This document shows positions 48,109-56,434 of a DNA stretch of 64,000 nucleotides, piece after piece (the first letter of the stretch is position 1; each line of letters starts with the position of its first letter). The stretch comes from Leyella stercorea (GTDB lineage: Bacteria > Bacteroidota > Bacteroidia > Bacteroidales > Bacteroidaceae). Where the stretch lies: NCBI RefSeq assembly GCF_021531355.1, contig NZ_JADYTS010000002.1, positions 124,001-188,000 on the forward strand, written 5' to 3'. The translations under genes were made by a program, and so were the position numbers. Below the pieces are notes generated by a model. It saw nothing but the letters and a program-made list of their open reading frames with translations, was not told where the DNA came from and made no database searches.

Positions 48109-49134
48109 TTAGCGACGGCTTCCGAATGAGCCGTGGCTTCCGCCGCCATTGCTGTTTCTGCTTCCGCCGTTTGAGCGCGTGCCGCCACTGAACGATGAGC
48201 CTCCATTGCTGCGTGAGCCGAACGACGAGCTGTTGTTTGAACGTGAACCTCCTCCAAATGAAGAACCGTTAGAGCGCGAACCGCTTCCGAATGATGATGA
48301 GTTGTTGCGGCTGCTGTTGCCGAACGACGGTCTTGACTGATTGGAAGTGTTGGGGCGTGTGAACGTGTTGCGCGGTGTGCCGTATACGTCATCACCTCCA
48401 CGTCGCGATCCAAACTGTCCACGACTTGAACCAAACTGTTCACGACTTGTATTATTGTCGGTCAACGAGCGTTTTACAGTAGTGCGTGTGCTGCTGCCAC
48501 GGCTACCGAACGAGCCTTGCTGACGGTTGCTCTGGCTTCCGAATGAGTTTTGCGGACGACTTGAGATATATTGCGGTTCGCGTGAGCCGAACGACTGTCT
48601 GTTGCCACGTCCGTAGTCGCCGCGGTCGAATCCGTCGCGCATTCCGAAGTGGTTGTCACCACGACGCGGGCCATAGCTACGACCGTGATACCATGAGCGT
48701 CCGCGGTTCGTGTGCCATGAGTGGCCGCCGCAATAGCTGATGTACACAGTCGGGCGGTCGAAGTAGAAGTAGTCGCGATGCGGATAGCGTGCGTAAATGC
48801 CGAAGTGCCAGTAGCCAGCGTTGAAGTAGAGCGGACGATAGAAGTAGGCTGCGTCGCAGAAGGCGCGATACTGCCAGTAGAGTAGAACGTAGCTCATGTC
48901 GAGATTGCGGTAGCGCCAGTAGGCACCATACAGGTCGTCGACAGTGTTTACGCTCATAAGGTAGTCGAGGTTTATCTCGTATGCTGCCTCATACTGGTCG
49001 TTTGTCAGATTGAGTTCATAAGCCATCTTGTCGGTCAGGAACAGGGCCTGCTGACGTGCCTGCTCATAACTCATAGCGTTTGACGACATTGTGAACGCCA
49101 TCAGAAGCATTAGTATGGAAATCAGCTTTTTCAT
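48109..49134 (-). CDS. Secreted protein with Ser/Gly/Arg/Asn-rich C-terminal repeats, function unknown
   Basis: 341 residues with signal peptide (LISILMLLMAFTMSSNA). Residues about 22-135 form a compact Tyr/Trp/Phe-rich domain (LTDKMAYELNLTNDQYEAAYEINLDYLMS; YWRYRNLDMSYVLLYWQYRAFCDAAYF). From about 140 the protein turns low-complexity: RGRSWYHGRSYGPRRGD, then many SFGS, SRSN and SSFG repeats to the end, very basic. It looks like an extracytoplasmic, possibly nucleic-acid- or polyanion-interacting tail, but that is only composition. The N-terminal part resembles a conserved Bacteroidetes hypothetical family. It has a consensus promoter and terminator, so it is a real gene. Confidence 0.8.
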   Translation of the reverse strand: MKKLISILMLLMAFTMSSNAMSYEQARQQALFLTDKMAYELNLTNDQYEAAYEINLDYLMSVNTVDDLYGAYWRYRNLDMSYVLLYWQYRAFCDAAYFYRPLYFNAGYWHFGIYARYPHRDYFYFDRPTVYISYCGGHSWHTNRGRSWYHGRSYGPRRGDNHFGMRDGFDRGDYGRGNRQSFGSREPQYISSRPQNSFGSQSNRQQGSFGSRGSSTRTTVKRSLTDNNTSREQFGSSRGQFGSRRGGDDVYGTPRNTFTRPNTSNQSRPSFGNSSRNNSSSFGSGSRSNGSSFGGGSRSNNSSSFGSRSNGGSSFSGGTRSNGGSRNSNGGGSHGSFGSRR

Positions 49135-49182
49135 AATGTATATGTTTTATATTGTTCGACAAATGTTTTCTTTTTACACTTG

Positions 49183-49212
49183 CAAAGTTACATACACATT
49201 ATGGGCTGGCAA
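49183..49212 (-). promoter_or_regulatory. Promoter of the Ser/Gly/Arg-rich protein gene
   Basis: Minus strand TTG (49212-49210), 19-nt gap, TAACTTTG (49190-49183). The -33 element touches the terminator of the preceding gene. Confidence 0.8.
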
Positions 49213-49245
49213 AAGGATTTTCCCTAAACGCGGGTGGGAAAATCC
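49211..49245 (-). terminator. Terminator directly after the HdeD-like gene
   Basis: GGATTTTCCC (49215-49224) and GGGAAAATCC (49236-49245) form a 10-bp perfect stem beginning at the base next to the stop codon; on the minus strand it is followed by TTTT. Confidence 0.82.
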
Positions 49246-49881
49246 CTATTGTTGGTTTTCTGCCTTTTGTGCTTGCTGGTTTTCCCCCTCTACAGTAGTG
49301 CTCACGCTGCGCTCGAAAGCACGGCGCAGGCGGTGTAGCTTGATGGCATTGGTCAGCTCGACAACACCGTATACAATCATAGCCCAACCTATTACGAACA
49401 GCGGAGCTGACGCAATCGACGACGGCGAAACTATTGCCACAATGCCTATAAGCAGAGTCAGTGCTGGCATAATCCAATAGTAGAATCCGATGCGTGCCAT
49501 GCGCGAAGCCGCCACAAGATTCACCATCTGTGTCACAGCTCCCAATATCAGCATAGCTGCGAGTATATACATCAGGCTCTGCACAAACGTGTTTGGCATC
49601 AGTGCGAGTATTAGTCCCAGGATGAGGCTGCCCAGTCCAACGATAGGGAATGTAGGTCTCAGTCCCGTAATCTGTCTGCCGTCAGCGTCAAACACCTGCA
49701 CGTCGCTGCTCTTGCCACGTGCAATGAAATATGCCACGCACGAGAACACTCCCGACAGGAAGAAAAGCACGCCTATGGCTATTGTTATCCATGTCACTGT
49801 AAGTTCGCGATATTTCACAATCAGCGCTCCTACTATTATAGCGCACAATGCGCGTACAACAGAACTTTGAAAAACTTTCAT
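49246..49881 (-). CDS. HdeD/DUF308 family membrane protein
   Basis: 211 residues with about six membrane helices arranged as repeated pairs (TWITIAIGVLFFLSGVFSCVAYFIA; IVGLGSLILGLILALMPNTF; LFVIGWAMIVYGVVELTNAIKLHRL), typical of HdeD-like proteins. In enterobacteria HdeD is linked to acid resistance at high cell density; in Bacteroidetes the role is unknown. A short soluble loop (SSDVQVFDADGRQITG) lies between helices 2 and 3. The C-terminus is Glu/Gln-rich and cytoplasmic. It has its own promoter and terminator. Confidence 0.85.
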   Translation of the reverse strand: MKVFQSSVVRALCAIIVGALIVKYRELTVTWITIAIGVLFFLSGVFSCVAYFIARGKSSDVQVFDADGRQITGLRPTFPIVGLGSLILGLILALMPNTFVQSLMYILAAMLILGAVTQMVNLVAASRMARIGFYYWIMPALTLLIGIVAIVSPSSIASAPLFVIGWAMIVYGVVELTNAIKLHRLRRAFERSVSTTVEGENQQAQKAENQQ

Positions 49882-49924
49882 GTCTTTATGTTTTTTGATT
49901 ATTGTATATATAATATGTATATGG

Positions 49925-49953
49925 CAAATTTATACATTATTATCTACATAGGC
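49925..49953 (-). promoter_or_regulatory. Promoter of the HdeD-like gene
   Basis: Minus strand TTG (49953-49951), 18-nt gap, TAAATTTG (49932-49925), 43 bp before the start codon. Confidence 0.7.
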
Positions 49954-49991
49954 AACTGTAATGTCGTTTTTATGGCTCAATTAGTAGCAAA

Positions 49992-50005
49992 TAGGGATTT
50001 CCCTA
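49992..50005. promoter_or_regulatory. Palindrome TAGGGATTTCCCTA
   Basis: A 14-bp near-perfect palindrome (6-bp arms, TT centre) in the divergent gap, upstream of the -33 elements on both sides; a candidate operator. Confidence 0.35.
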
Positions 50006-50028
50006 CATACTATTATGGATTTTATACG

Positions 50029-50058
50029 TTGCAGTATTATTACGTTTTTCTATCTTTG
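50029..50058 (+). promoter_or_regulatory. Promoter of the Asp/Tyr-rich lipoprotein gene
   Basis: TTG (50029-50031), 19-nt gap, TATCTTTG (50051-50058), an exact consensus, 29 bp before the ATG at 50088. Confidence 0.85.
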
Positions 50059-50087
50059 CATCAGAAAACAATTAAAACACATACATT

Positions 50088-50783
50088 ATGAAACGAGTTT
50101 ATATTTTCCTTACAATGGTAATGTTGGCATTGACACCGGCAATGTTCACAAGTTGCGATACCGACGACGATTATTGGTATGACGACTATTATGGCGACTG
50201 GTATGACGACTACGACTGGTACGACAAACCATTCAACTATGGCGACGACCAGCTTGTATCTATGGCTCGCACCCTCAATGGCACATGGACCGGTAATGCC
50301 AAGAGCGATTTTAAAGAAGATGATGGTCAGTGGTATACTGCTTACTTCGATGTAGAGTTCACCTTTACTCAGTACACTTCCAAGTCGTGCAACGGTACAG
50401 GTTACGAGACCGACTATGCCGACAATGGCGACACCAATATCAGTCGATTCAAGTGGTATATCGACCCGCGTACTGGCAACATCAATATAGAGTATATCAA
50501 TAGCGGATTACGATACGTTCTTGATGCCAATGGCAATTCTGATACCTCCGGCTTCTTCCTCGGATGGGACTCTAAAGAGAAGCAGGATCTGTTCAACGGA
50601 GTTATGGAAGGCATCAATGTTGACGAGTACATAACGTTCGACTGCGAGCGTGTCACAAGTCGCGGCACACGTGCTCTTGGCTCAGACTCTGTACAGACAA
50701 CATCGCAGGGCAAGTCGTATGGCAAGGGCGTCACTCTGAAGCGCATCGACAGTAACAAGCCTAAGACTCTGCGTCGCAGATAA
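50088..50783 (+). CDS. Lipoprotein of unknown function with Asp/Tyr/Trp-rich N-terminus
   Basis: 231 residues with lipobox MFTSC (Cys23). Residues 24-50 are extremely rich in Asp, Tyr and Trp (DDDYWYDDYYGDWYDDYDWY). A compact beta domain follows (about 55-195; LNGTWTGNAKSDF, FDVEFTFTQYTSKSCNGTGYETDY, FKWYIDPRTGNINIEYINSGLRYVL), which has a lipocalin-like look, and the tail is basic. I do not recognise a named enzyme; small Bacteroidetes lipoproteins of this general design occur widely. It has a perfect promoter and a terminator, so it forms its own unit. Confidence 0.75.
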   Translation: MKRVYIFLTMVMLALTPAMFTSCDTDDDYWYDDYYGDWYDDYDWYDKPFNYGDDQLVSMARTLNGTWTGNAKSDFKEDDGQWYTAYFDVEFTFTQYTSKSCNGTGYETDYADNGDTNISRFKWYIDPRTGNINIEYINSGLRYVLDANGNSDTSGFFLGWDSKEKQDLFNGVMEGINVDEYITFDCERVTSRGTRALGSDSVQTTSQGKSYGKGVTLKRIDSNKPKTLRRR

Positions 50784-50842
50784 TATAGGAACGGCGGACT
50801 CCCGTCCGACGTGCAGCAAGAATAAAAACAGCAAACTTTTGT

Positions 50843-50872
50843 AGAGGGTGTGTCTTGACACACCCTCTTTTG
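50843..50872 (+). terminator. Terminator after the Asp/Tyr-rich lipoprotein gene
   Basis: AGAGGGTGTGTC (50843-50854) and GACACACCCTCT (50857-50868) form a tight 12-bp stem followed by TTTT. Confidence 0.88.
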
Positions 50873-50894
50873 TGTAAAATCCCCTCCTTTTTCA

Positions 50895-50924
50895 TTGTTT
50901 ATTTTCTGTAATTCCGTAACTTTG
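50895..50924 (+). promoter_or_regulatory. Promoter of the exopolysaccharide export gene
   Basis: TTG (50895-50897), 19-nt gap, TAACTTTG (50917-50924), an exact consensus, 22 bp before the ATG at 50947. Confidence 0.85.
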
Positions 50925-50946
50925 CAAATAAATTACTTATTAATAT

Positions 50947-53523
50947 ATGATGAGAAGATACATAGTATACATATTGCTCGCTTTTCTGATGCCTTTGGCG
51001 GTAGCAGCACAGTCGATGACCGACGACCAGGTTATGGCGTTTGTAGCCAAGGAGCATGCTGCCGGCACGTCAAATGCCCAGATAGTAACCAAACTCATGC
51101 AGCGTGGAGTCGACATATCTCAGATACGTCGCGTGCGAACCAAGTACGAGAGCCAGATGAATCAAGGCTCAATGAGCTCGGTGGGTTCCAAGAACGGCAG
51201 TGACGCCTCACGTATGCGCACCAATAATGGCAAGACACGCAATGACTATGGCAAGAAGGCTGATGCTGAGGCTGCCGAATATTCTTCGCAGCGAGTTAAG
51301 GCGCAGCCCGACCGCAGCTATACCCATACCTACGACGACAACGATGAGGAGTATGTCGACTTTCAGAAAGAAATGGCTGCAATGGTCAGTAGCGATAAGG
51401 ACTCATTGGCAAAAAGCAAAAACCGTGTCTTCGGTCGCGACATCTTCAATAGCAAGCTTCTTTCGTTTGAGCCCAATATGAACATAGCCACACCTCAGAA
51501 CTATCGTCTTGGTCCTGGCGATGCCGTAATCATCGACATCTACGGAGCTTCGCAGAAGACCGAGCAGTGCACCGTATCGCCCGACGGCGATGTCACTATT
51601 GAGGGTTACGGACCCGTTCAGGTGTCAGGACTCACCGTGGCACAGGCCAATGCCCGCCTGCGTGCTACGCTTGGCAGTCGCTATACAAGCAGCCGCGTGC
51701 GCCTTACGGTAGGTCAGACACGCACCATCATGGTCAATGTCATGGGCGAGGTGCGTTTGCCAGGCACATATACTCTGTCAGCATTCGCCACAGTGTTCCA
51801 CGCCCTTTACATGGCAGGAGGCACCAACGAACTCGGTACGCTGCGCAACATCAAGGTGTATCGTAGCGGTCGACTCGTCACCGTTGTCGACATTTACGAC
51901 TACATTCTCAACGGTCGTCTTACGGGCAACGTGCGTCTTGCCGAAGGCGACGTAATCGTTGTAGGACCCTACGACTGTCTTGTCAATATTTCGGGCAAGG
52001 TGAAGCGTCCTATGTTCTACGAGATGAAGAAGAACGAGTCGGTAGCTTCGCTTCTCAAATATGCAGGTTCGTTCACGGGCGATGCCTACACCAAGGCTGT
52101 GCGTGTCAATCGTAAGACAGGCCGCGAATATTCGGTATATAACGTTGGTGAGTTTGACTTTGCAAGTTTCCACATAGCCGATGGCGACTCGGTTGAGGTA
52201 GACTCTATCCTGCCTCGCTTTGCCAACACCGTAGAGGTGCGTGGTGCCGTGTTCCGTCCCGGCAAGTACAATCTTGGCGAGCATGTCAACAGCGTGCGCA
52301 CACTCCTTGACCAGGCTGAGGGCGTCACAGAGAAAGCCTTCACCGCCCGTGCCGTTATGCACCGTATGAAGGCCGACCGCTCGCTTGAGGCAATACGCGT
52401 TGACGTGGCAGGCATCATGAGTGGACGTGTAGCCGACATACCATTGAAGGAGAACGACGTGCTCTTCATTCCCACACGTCCAGAGGAAATACAGGAGCGC
52501 ACGCTTACCATACGTGGCGAGGTGAACTATCCCGGCACCTATCGCTATGCCGAGAACGAGACCGTTGAAGACTTCGTGCTTCAGGCAGGCGGATTGACCG
52601 ATCGTGCCTCGTCTGTCAATGTCTACATTAGTCGACGTATCACCGACCCCAAGGCACTGCGTCCCGATTCGGTTATAGCCCAGACCTTTACCGTATCGTT
52701 GAAGGACGGCTTTGCTGTAGACGGACAACCCGAGTTCAAGCTCATGCCCTTCGACGAAGTGTATGTAATGCGCAGCCCTGCCTACAGCGAGCAGCAGAAT
52801 GTGAGCGTTGAGGGCGAGGTTGTTTTTGCCGGCGTATACACACTGCCTAAAGACAATGTACGATTGAGCGAACTGTTCCGCAAGTCGGGAGGTTCCAACG
52901 GACTGGCTTATATCAAGGGAGCACGCCTCATGCGTCGTGCCAACGAGACCGAGAAGGAGCGTATGCGTGCTGTATTGCGTATGCAGCAGGAACAGTTGCA
53001 GAAAAATCTGCTACAGCTTTCGGCAAGCAGCAACAATGCTGGCGGTCTGCAGCAGGCTGCCGAGGGAGCCAAGAATGCCGAGCTTGCCAAGTTCAATGTG
53101 CCCGACGAATATCCTGTAGGCATCGACCTCGAAGAAGCTTTGAAGCATCCTGGCAGCGATGCCGACGTAGTGTTGCGTGAGGGCGACCGCCTTATCGTGC
53201 CTAAGTATAACGGAACTGTCAAGGTGAATGGTGCCGTTATGTATGCCAATACCGTAGCCTACGAGAAGGGCAAACGCGCCTCTTACTATATCGACCAGGC
53301 AGGAGGCTACGCATCCGATGCCGTCAAGAACCATGCCTACATTATATATATGAATGGTCGTGTAGCCAAGGTGAGCCACGGTGCACGCGTAATGCCGGGT
53401 TGTGAGATAGTGGTTCCAGCCAAGCTGAAGCGCAAGATGAGTGTGGCAGAGACTATGAGCCTCGGAACAAGCATGTCGTCGATAGCCGCCATGATAGCTA
53501 CGATAGCCAATCTGACGAAGTAA
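50947..53523 (+). CDS. Wza-like polysaccharide export protein with multiple SLBB domains
   Basis: 858 residues with a signal peptide (YIVYILLAFLMPLAVAAQ). A Poly_export domain (about 183-260; YRLGPGDAVIIDIYGASQKTEQCTVSPDGDVTIEGYGPV) is followed by a series of SLBB domains (about 260-330, 340-420, 425-500, 515-580, 620-680, 755-830; pattern VNVMGEVRLPGTYTL, VEVRGAVFRPGKYNL, LTIRGEVNYPGTYRY). A short coiled coil lies near 665-690 and a hydrophobic C-terminus ends it. It should form the outer-membrane/periplasmic channel for capsule or exopolysaccharide. It opens the polysaccharide cluster, but its usual partner wzz is displaced 2.9 kb by the inserted genes. Confidence 0.92.
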   Translation: MMRRYIVYILLAFLMPLAVAAQSMTDDQVMAFVAKEHAAGTSNAQIVTKLMQRGVDISQIRRVRTKYESQMNQGSMSSVGSKNGSDASRMRTNNGKTRNDYGKKADAEAAEYSSQRVKAQPDRSYTHTYDDNDEEYVDFQKEMAAMVSSDKDSLAKSKNRVFGRDIFNSKLLSFEPNMNIATPQNYRLGPGDAVIIDIYGASQKTEQCTVSPDGDVTIEGYGPVQVSGLTVAQANARLRATLGSRYTSSRVRLTVGQTRTIMVNVMGEVRLPGTYTLSAFATVFHALYMAGGTNELGTLRNIKVYRSGRLVTVVDIYDYILNGRLTGNVRLAEGDVIVVGPYDCLVNISGKVKRPMFYEMKKNESVASLLKYAGSFTGDAYTKAVRVNRKTGREYSVYNVGEFDFASFHIADGDSVEVDSILPRFANTVEVRGAVFRPGKYNLGEHVNSVRTLLDQAEGVTEKAFTARAVMHRMKADRSLEAIRVDVAGIMSGRVADIPLKENDVLFIPTRPEEIQERTLTIRGEVNYPGTYRYAENETVEDFVLQAGGLTDRASSVNVYISRRITDPKALRPDSVIAQTFTVSLKDGFAVDGQPEFKLMPFDEVYVMRSPAYSEQQNVSVEGEVVFAGVYTLPKDNVRLSELFRKSGGSNGLAYIKGARLMRRANETEKERMRAVLRMQQEQLQKNLLQLSASSNNAGGLQQAAEGAKNAELAKFNVPDEYPVGIDLEEALKHPGSDADVVLREGDRLIVPKYNGTVKVNGAVMYANTVAYEKGKRASYYIDQAGGYASDAVKNHAYIIYMNGRVAKVSHGARVMPGCEIVVPAKLKRKMSVAETMSLGTSMSSIAAMIATIANLTK

Positions 53524-53560
53524 AATAGCCTGATTACACACACCTCTAATACATACATAT

Positions 53561-54772
53561 ATGAAATATCCAATAGGAATACAAGACTTTGTCAAACTTC
53601 GTCAGGGCGGATTCGCTTACGTTGACAAAACCAAGTTTGTATATAAGCTTGCCGACGAAGGGTCATATTACTTTCTGAGCCGTCCACGACGGTTCGGAAA
53701 GAGTCTTTTTCTGTCTACACTCGAAGCCTATTTCCTTGGTAGGAAAGAACTCTTCGAAGGACTTGCCATATATGATATGGAGAAAGAATGGAAGAGTCAT
53801 CCAATTTTTTATATAGATTTGAATACGGCAAATTTTCGTGACGAGAATAGTCTGTATGAAGTCCTCAATTCACACGTGAGTGTATGGGAAGAAATGTATG
53901 GTGCTCGTGAATATGAAACTACACTCGCTTTGCGCTTTAAAGGTGTAATAGCACGTGCTGCTGAGAAGGAAGGACGTGGAGTCGTAATACTCATTGACGA
54001 GTATGACAAGCCTATCCTCCAGACTCTGCGCAATCAAGAATTGCAGGAGAAGCACCGTTCGTTGCTCAAGTCGTTCTATTCAGTACTGAAGACGCAAGAT
54101 CGTTATATACGTTTTGCTTTCATTACTGGTGTAACAAAGTTTGGTAAGGTAAGCGTGTTCAGCGACCTCAACAATCTTATGGACATATCCATGGATCAAC
54201 GCTATATAAGCATTTGTGGTATGACGCAGGATGAACTTCTCTACAACTTTCGTGAAGGTATAGAGCAATTGGGCGAGGCGTATGGCGATACAGAAGAAGA
54301 GACATTGAATAAGCTGAAGATAAGATACGACGGCTATCATTTTGAAGAGGATACAGTAGGTATATACAATCCGTTCAGTGTACTCAATACACTGGCTAAG
54401 TTGCGTTATAAGGACTATTGGTTTGAAACAGGAACTCCCACTTTCCTTGTCGACCTATTGAAGATGCACAATTATCGCCTGCCAGACATCACCAGAGAGA
54501 AAGTCTCAGACGACGTTATAAACAGCGTTGATTCGATGTCTACCAATCCGATTCCTGTGATATATCAGAGCGGTTACCTTACTATAAAAGGTTACGACGA
54601 GCGTTTCAAGAAATACCGACTTGGCTTTCCTAACAAAGAAGTGGAAGAAGGTTTTCTTAATTTTCTTTTGCCGTTATATACTACGGCAGGTTCAAAGTCT
54701 CCCTATTTCATAGAGGAGTTTGTGAAGGATGTCAAAGCTGGTAATCTAAGACTCCCGGCAATGTTTATTTAA
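53561..54772 (+). pseudogene. Truncated AAA-ATPase/PD-(D/E)XK family protein, nuclease domain missing
   Basis: 403 residues. It matches the AAA-ATPase-like family that opens with LPIGIQDF/YVDKT motifs: here YPIGIQDFVKLRQGGFAYVDKT, Walker A SRPRRFGKSLFL (about 41-52) and Walker B VVILIDEYDKPI (about 142-153). Full-length relatives have roughly 510-530 residues and end with a PD-(D/E)XK nuclease domain. Here the protein stops at a TAA in the linker after LPLYTTAGSKSPYFIEEFVKDVKAG, and the next gene begins 18 bp later. The ATPase part is intact and could still be expressed. The family is often scattered and mobile-like in Bacteroidetes. Confidence 0.8.
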
Positions 54773-54790
54773 TAGAATGTAAATAAAGAT

Positions 54791-55994
54791 ATGCAAGAAA
54801 GAAGATTGCCGTTAGGCATACAGGACTTTGAGGAGCTGCGTAAGGGAAACTATCTTTACGTGGACAAGACCGATATGGTGTGGGCTGTGGCTAACAACCG
54901 CAAATACAATTACCTCAGTCGCCCTCGTCGTTTCGGCAAATCACTTTTTGCGTCTACTTTGAAATGCTATTTCGAAGGCAGAAAGGAATTGTTTGATGGT
55001 CTCAAGATAATGTCCATTGAGAAAGAATGGATTGTGCGTCCAGTCATATATTTAAGTATGAGTTTAGGAGGCTCCGATGCTCAATCGTTGAAGGAATATC
55101 TCAACGAACGTTTGAGTTATTACGAGTCTGTATATGGAAAGGTACAATCCGAGCAATCATTGGGCAATCGTTTTAATGGTGTGATTCGTCGTGCGTACGA
55201 AAAGTCTGGAGTACAGATAGCTGTAATAGTAGACGAGTATGACGTGCCGTTGCAGCATACGTACGATACTGATCAGCATGAGGAATGTCGAACTATATAT
55301 CGTGATTTCTTTACAGGGTTGAAAGATTTTGGCTATTGTATAAAATGTGTCTTCATAACAGGCATTACTAAGTTTACGCAGATAAGCCTGTTTAGTACTT
55401 TGAATACTATTGCCAATATAAGCTTTGACGAATCGTTGGCTGCCGTTTGCGGTATCACGTATAGTGAATTGACAGACAATTTTCAGAATGAGATAAAGAG
55501 ATTGGCTGACAAATGCAATATGAGCGAAGAGGCGACAATCAATGAGATGCAATCCTTGTACGACGGTTATCACTTTGCCTCCAACATGTTGAATGTGTAC
55601 AATCCCTATAGTGTGTTGTCGGCATTCTCTCGTGGACGTCTTAATTCTTATTGGATAGCATCAGGTTCTAACGAGATGTTATTTAAGGTGTTGAAGAAGT
55701 TCGCCAAGGATATCCCCATGCTCGATGGTTGTCTTATTGATGCCGACTATCTGGAAGAGAGCGATGTGAATATGATTGACCCGAAGCTGTTCCTCTATCA
55801 AGCGGGCTATCTGACAATAAAGTCAGTAGATGGTAATACTTATGTTTTGGGCTATCCGAATCGTGAGGTGAAAGAGGCTGTTCAAAACTCGACATTACGC
55901 CGACTCTTATGCTGCTTCTGATAAAAGAGTGATTTGTTTGGCTCTTGAATTCGGAAGAGATAGCAGAGGACTGGAACGATGGGCTGTCATATAA
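54791..55994 (+). pseudogene. Second AAA-ATPase/PD-(D/E)XK gene, internally deleted and frameshifted
   Basis: The ATPase part starts LPLGIQDFEELRKGNYLYVDKT and keeps Walker A SRPRRFGKSLFA and Walker B IAVIVDEYDVPL. At about residue 363 (YPNREVKEA) the frame leaves the family pattern and ends at a TGA at 55919-55921 after junk residues. In the +1 frame from 55884 to the TAA at 55992, the DNA encodes HYADSYAASDKRVICLALEF and then GRDSRGLERWAVI, which looks like the extreme C-terminus of the same family. So about 110-130 codons of the nuclease domain seem to have been deleted, with the tail left out of frame. Confidence 0.75.
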
Positions 55995-55997
55995 TAA

Positions 55998-56023
55998 AAA
56001 AGTATGTAAACAAGCCAAAGAAC
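55998..56023 (+). repeat. 26-bp direct repeat, left copy
   Basis: Identical to 56226-56251 (begins AAAAGTATGTAAACA, ends AAAGAAC). It lies 3 bp after the stop of the decayed AAA-ATPase gene. Confidence 0.9.
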
Positions 56024-56055
56024 ATTTCTATAGTAACCATAAAAATTGCATTATT

Positions 56056-56187
56056 ATGTCGGTAGAGAAATTGAATACAATGAATGAGCGTATGCAAAGT
56101 GAATTGGACAAGTTGTGGAATTCTGGCTCATGGAGTGAAGAAAAACTCGAAGCAATGAAAACCGAACATTTGCGTACCTCATACTAG
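56056..56187 (+). CDS. Small ORF, 43 residues, charged helical
   Basis: Starts MSVEKLNTMNERMQSELDKL and ends LEAMKTEHLRTSY. It is hydrophilic and predicted all-helical (heptad-like Leu/Met spacing), with no signal peptide. Codon use is coherent and it lies between the two copies of a 26-bp direct repeat. An in-frame ATG at 55945 would extend it, but that part overlaps the AAA-ATPase remnant and is less likely. No function can be given; it may be a conserved small protein or a chance ORF. Confidence 0.4.
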   Translation: MSVEKLNTMNERMQSELDKLWNSGSWSEEKLEAMKTEHLRTSY

Positions 56188-56225
56188 GAGGATAGATGTT
56201 TCTTCGCTTATGGAGCATGTAACAT

Positions 56226-56251
56226 AAAAGTATGTAAACAAGCCAAAGAAC
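56226..56251 (+). repeat. 26-bp direct repeat, right copy
   Basis: Exact copy of 55998-56023, 228 bp downstream. Confidence 0.9.
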
Positions 56252-56263
56252 GCTGGGGCATTG

Positions 56264-56294
56264 CAAAGGTAATAACTGGCGCAAGGGAAAGCAA
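56264..56294 (-). promoter_or_regulatory. Minus-strand promoter with no evident gene
   Basis: TTG (56294-56292), 20-nt gap, TACCTTTG (56271-56264) on the minus strand, a full consensus firing leftward across the small ORF and the AAA-ATPase remnant. No credible minus-strand gene follows. Confidence 0.5.
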
Positions 56295-56434
56295 GGGAAA
56301 GAGAATTTAGTAGTAATAAAAAGTGGAGATTGGAATTTCTTGAATGCTGAATATAAGTATTCGTATGCAGTGTTTTATGTTTATTAATTCCATTTCCTAT
56401 AGCAGTTAACCATATAGTAAGAAAAATAGACATA

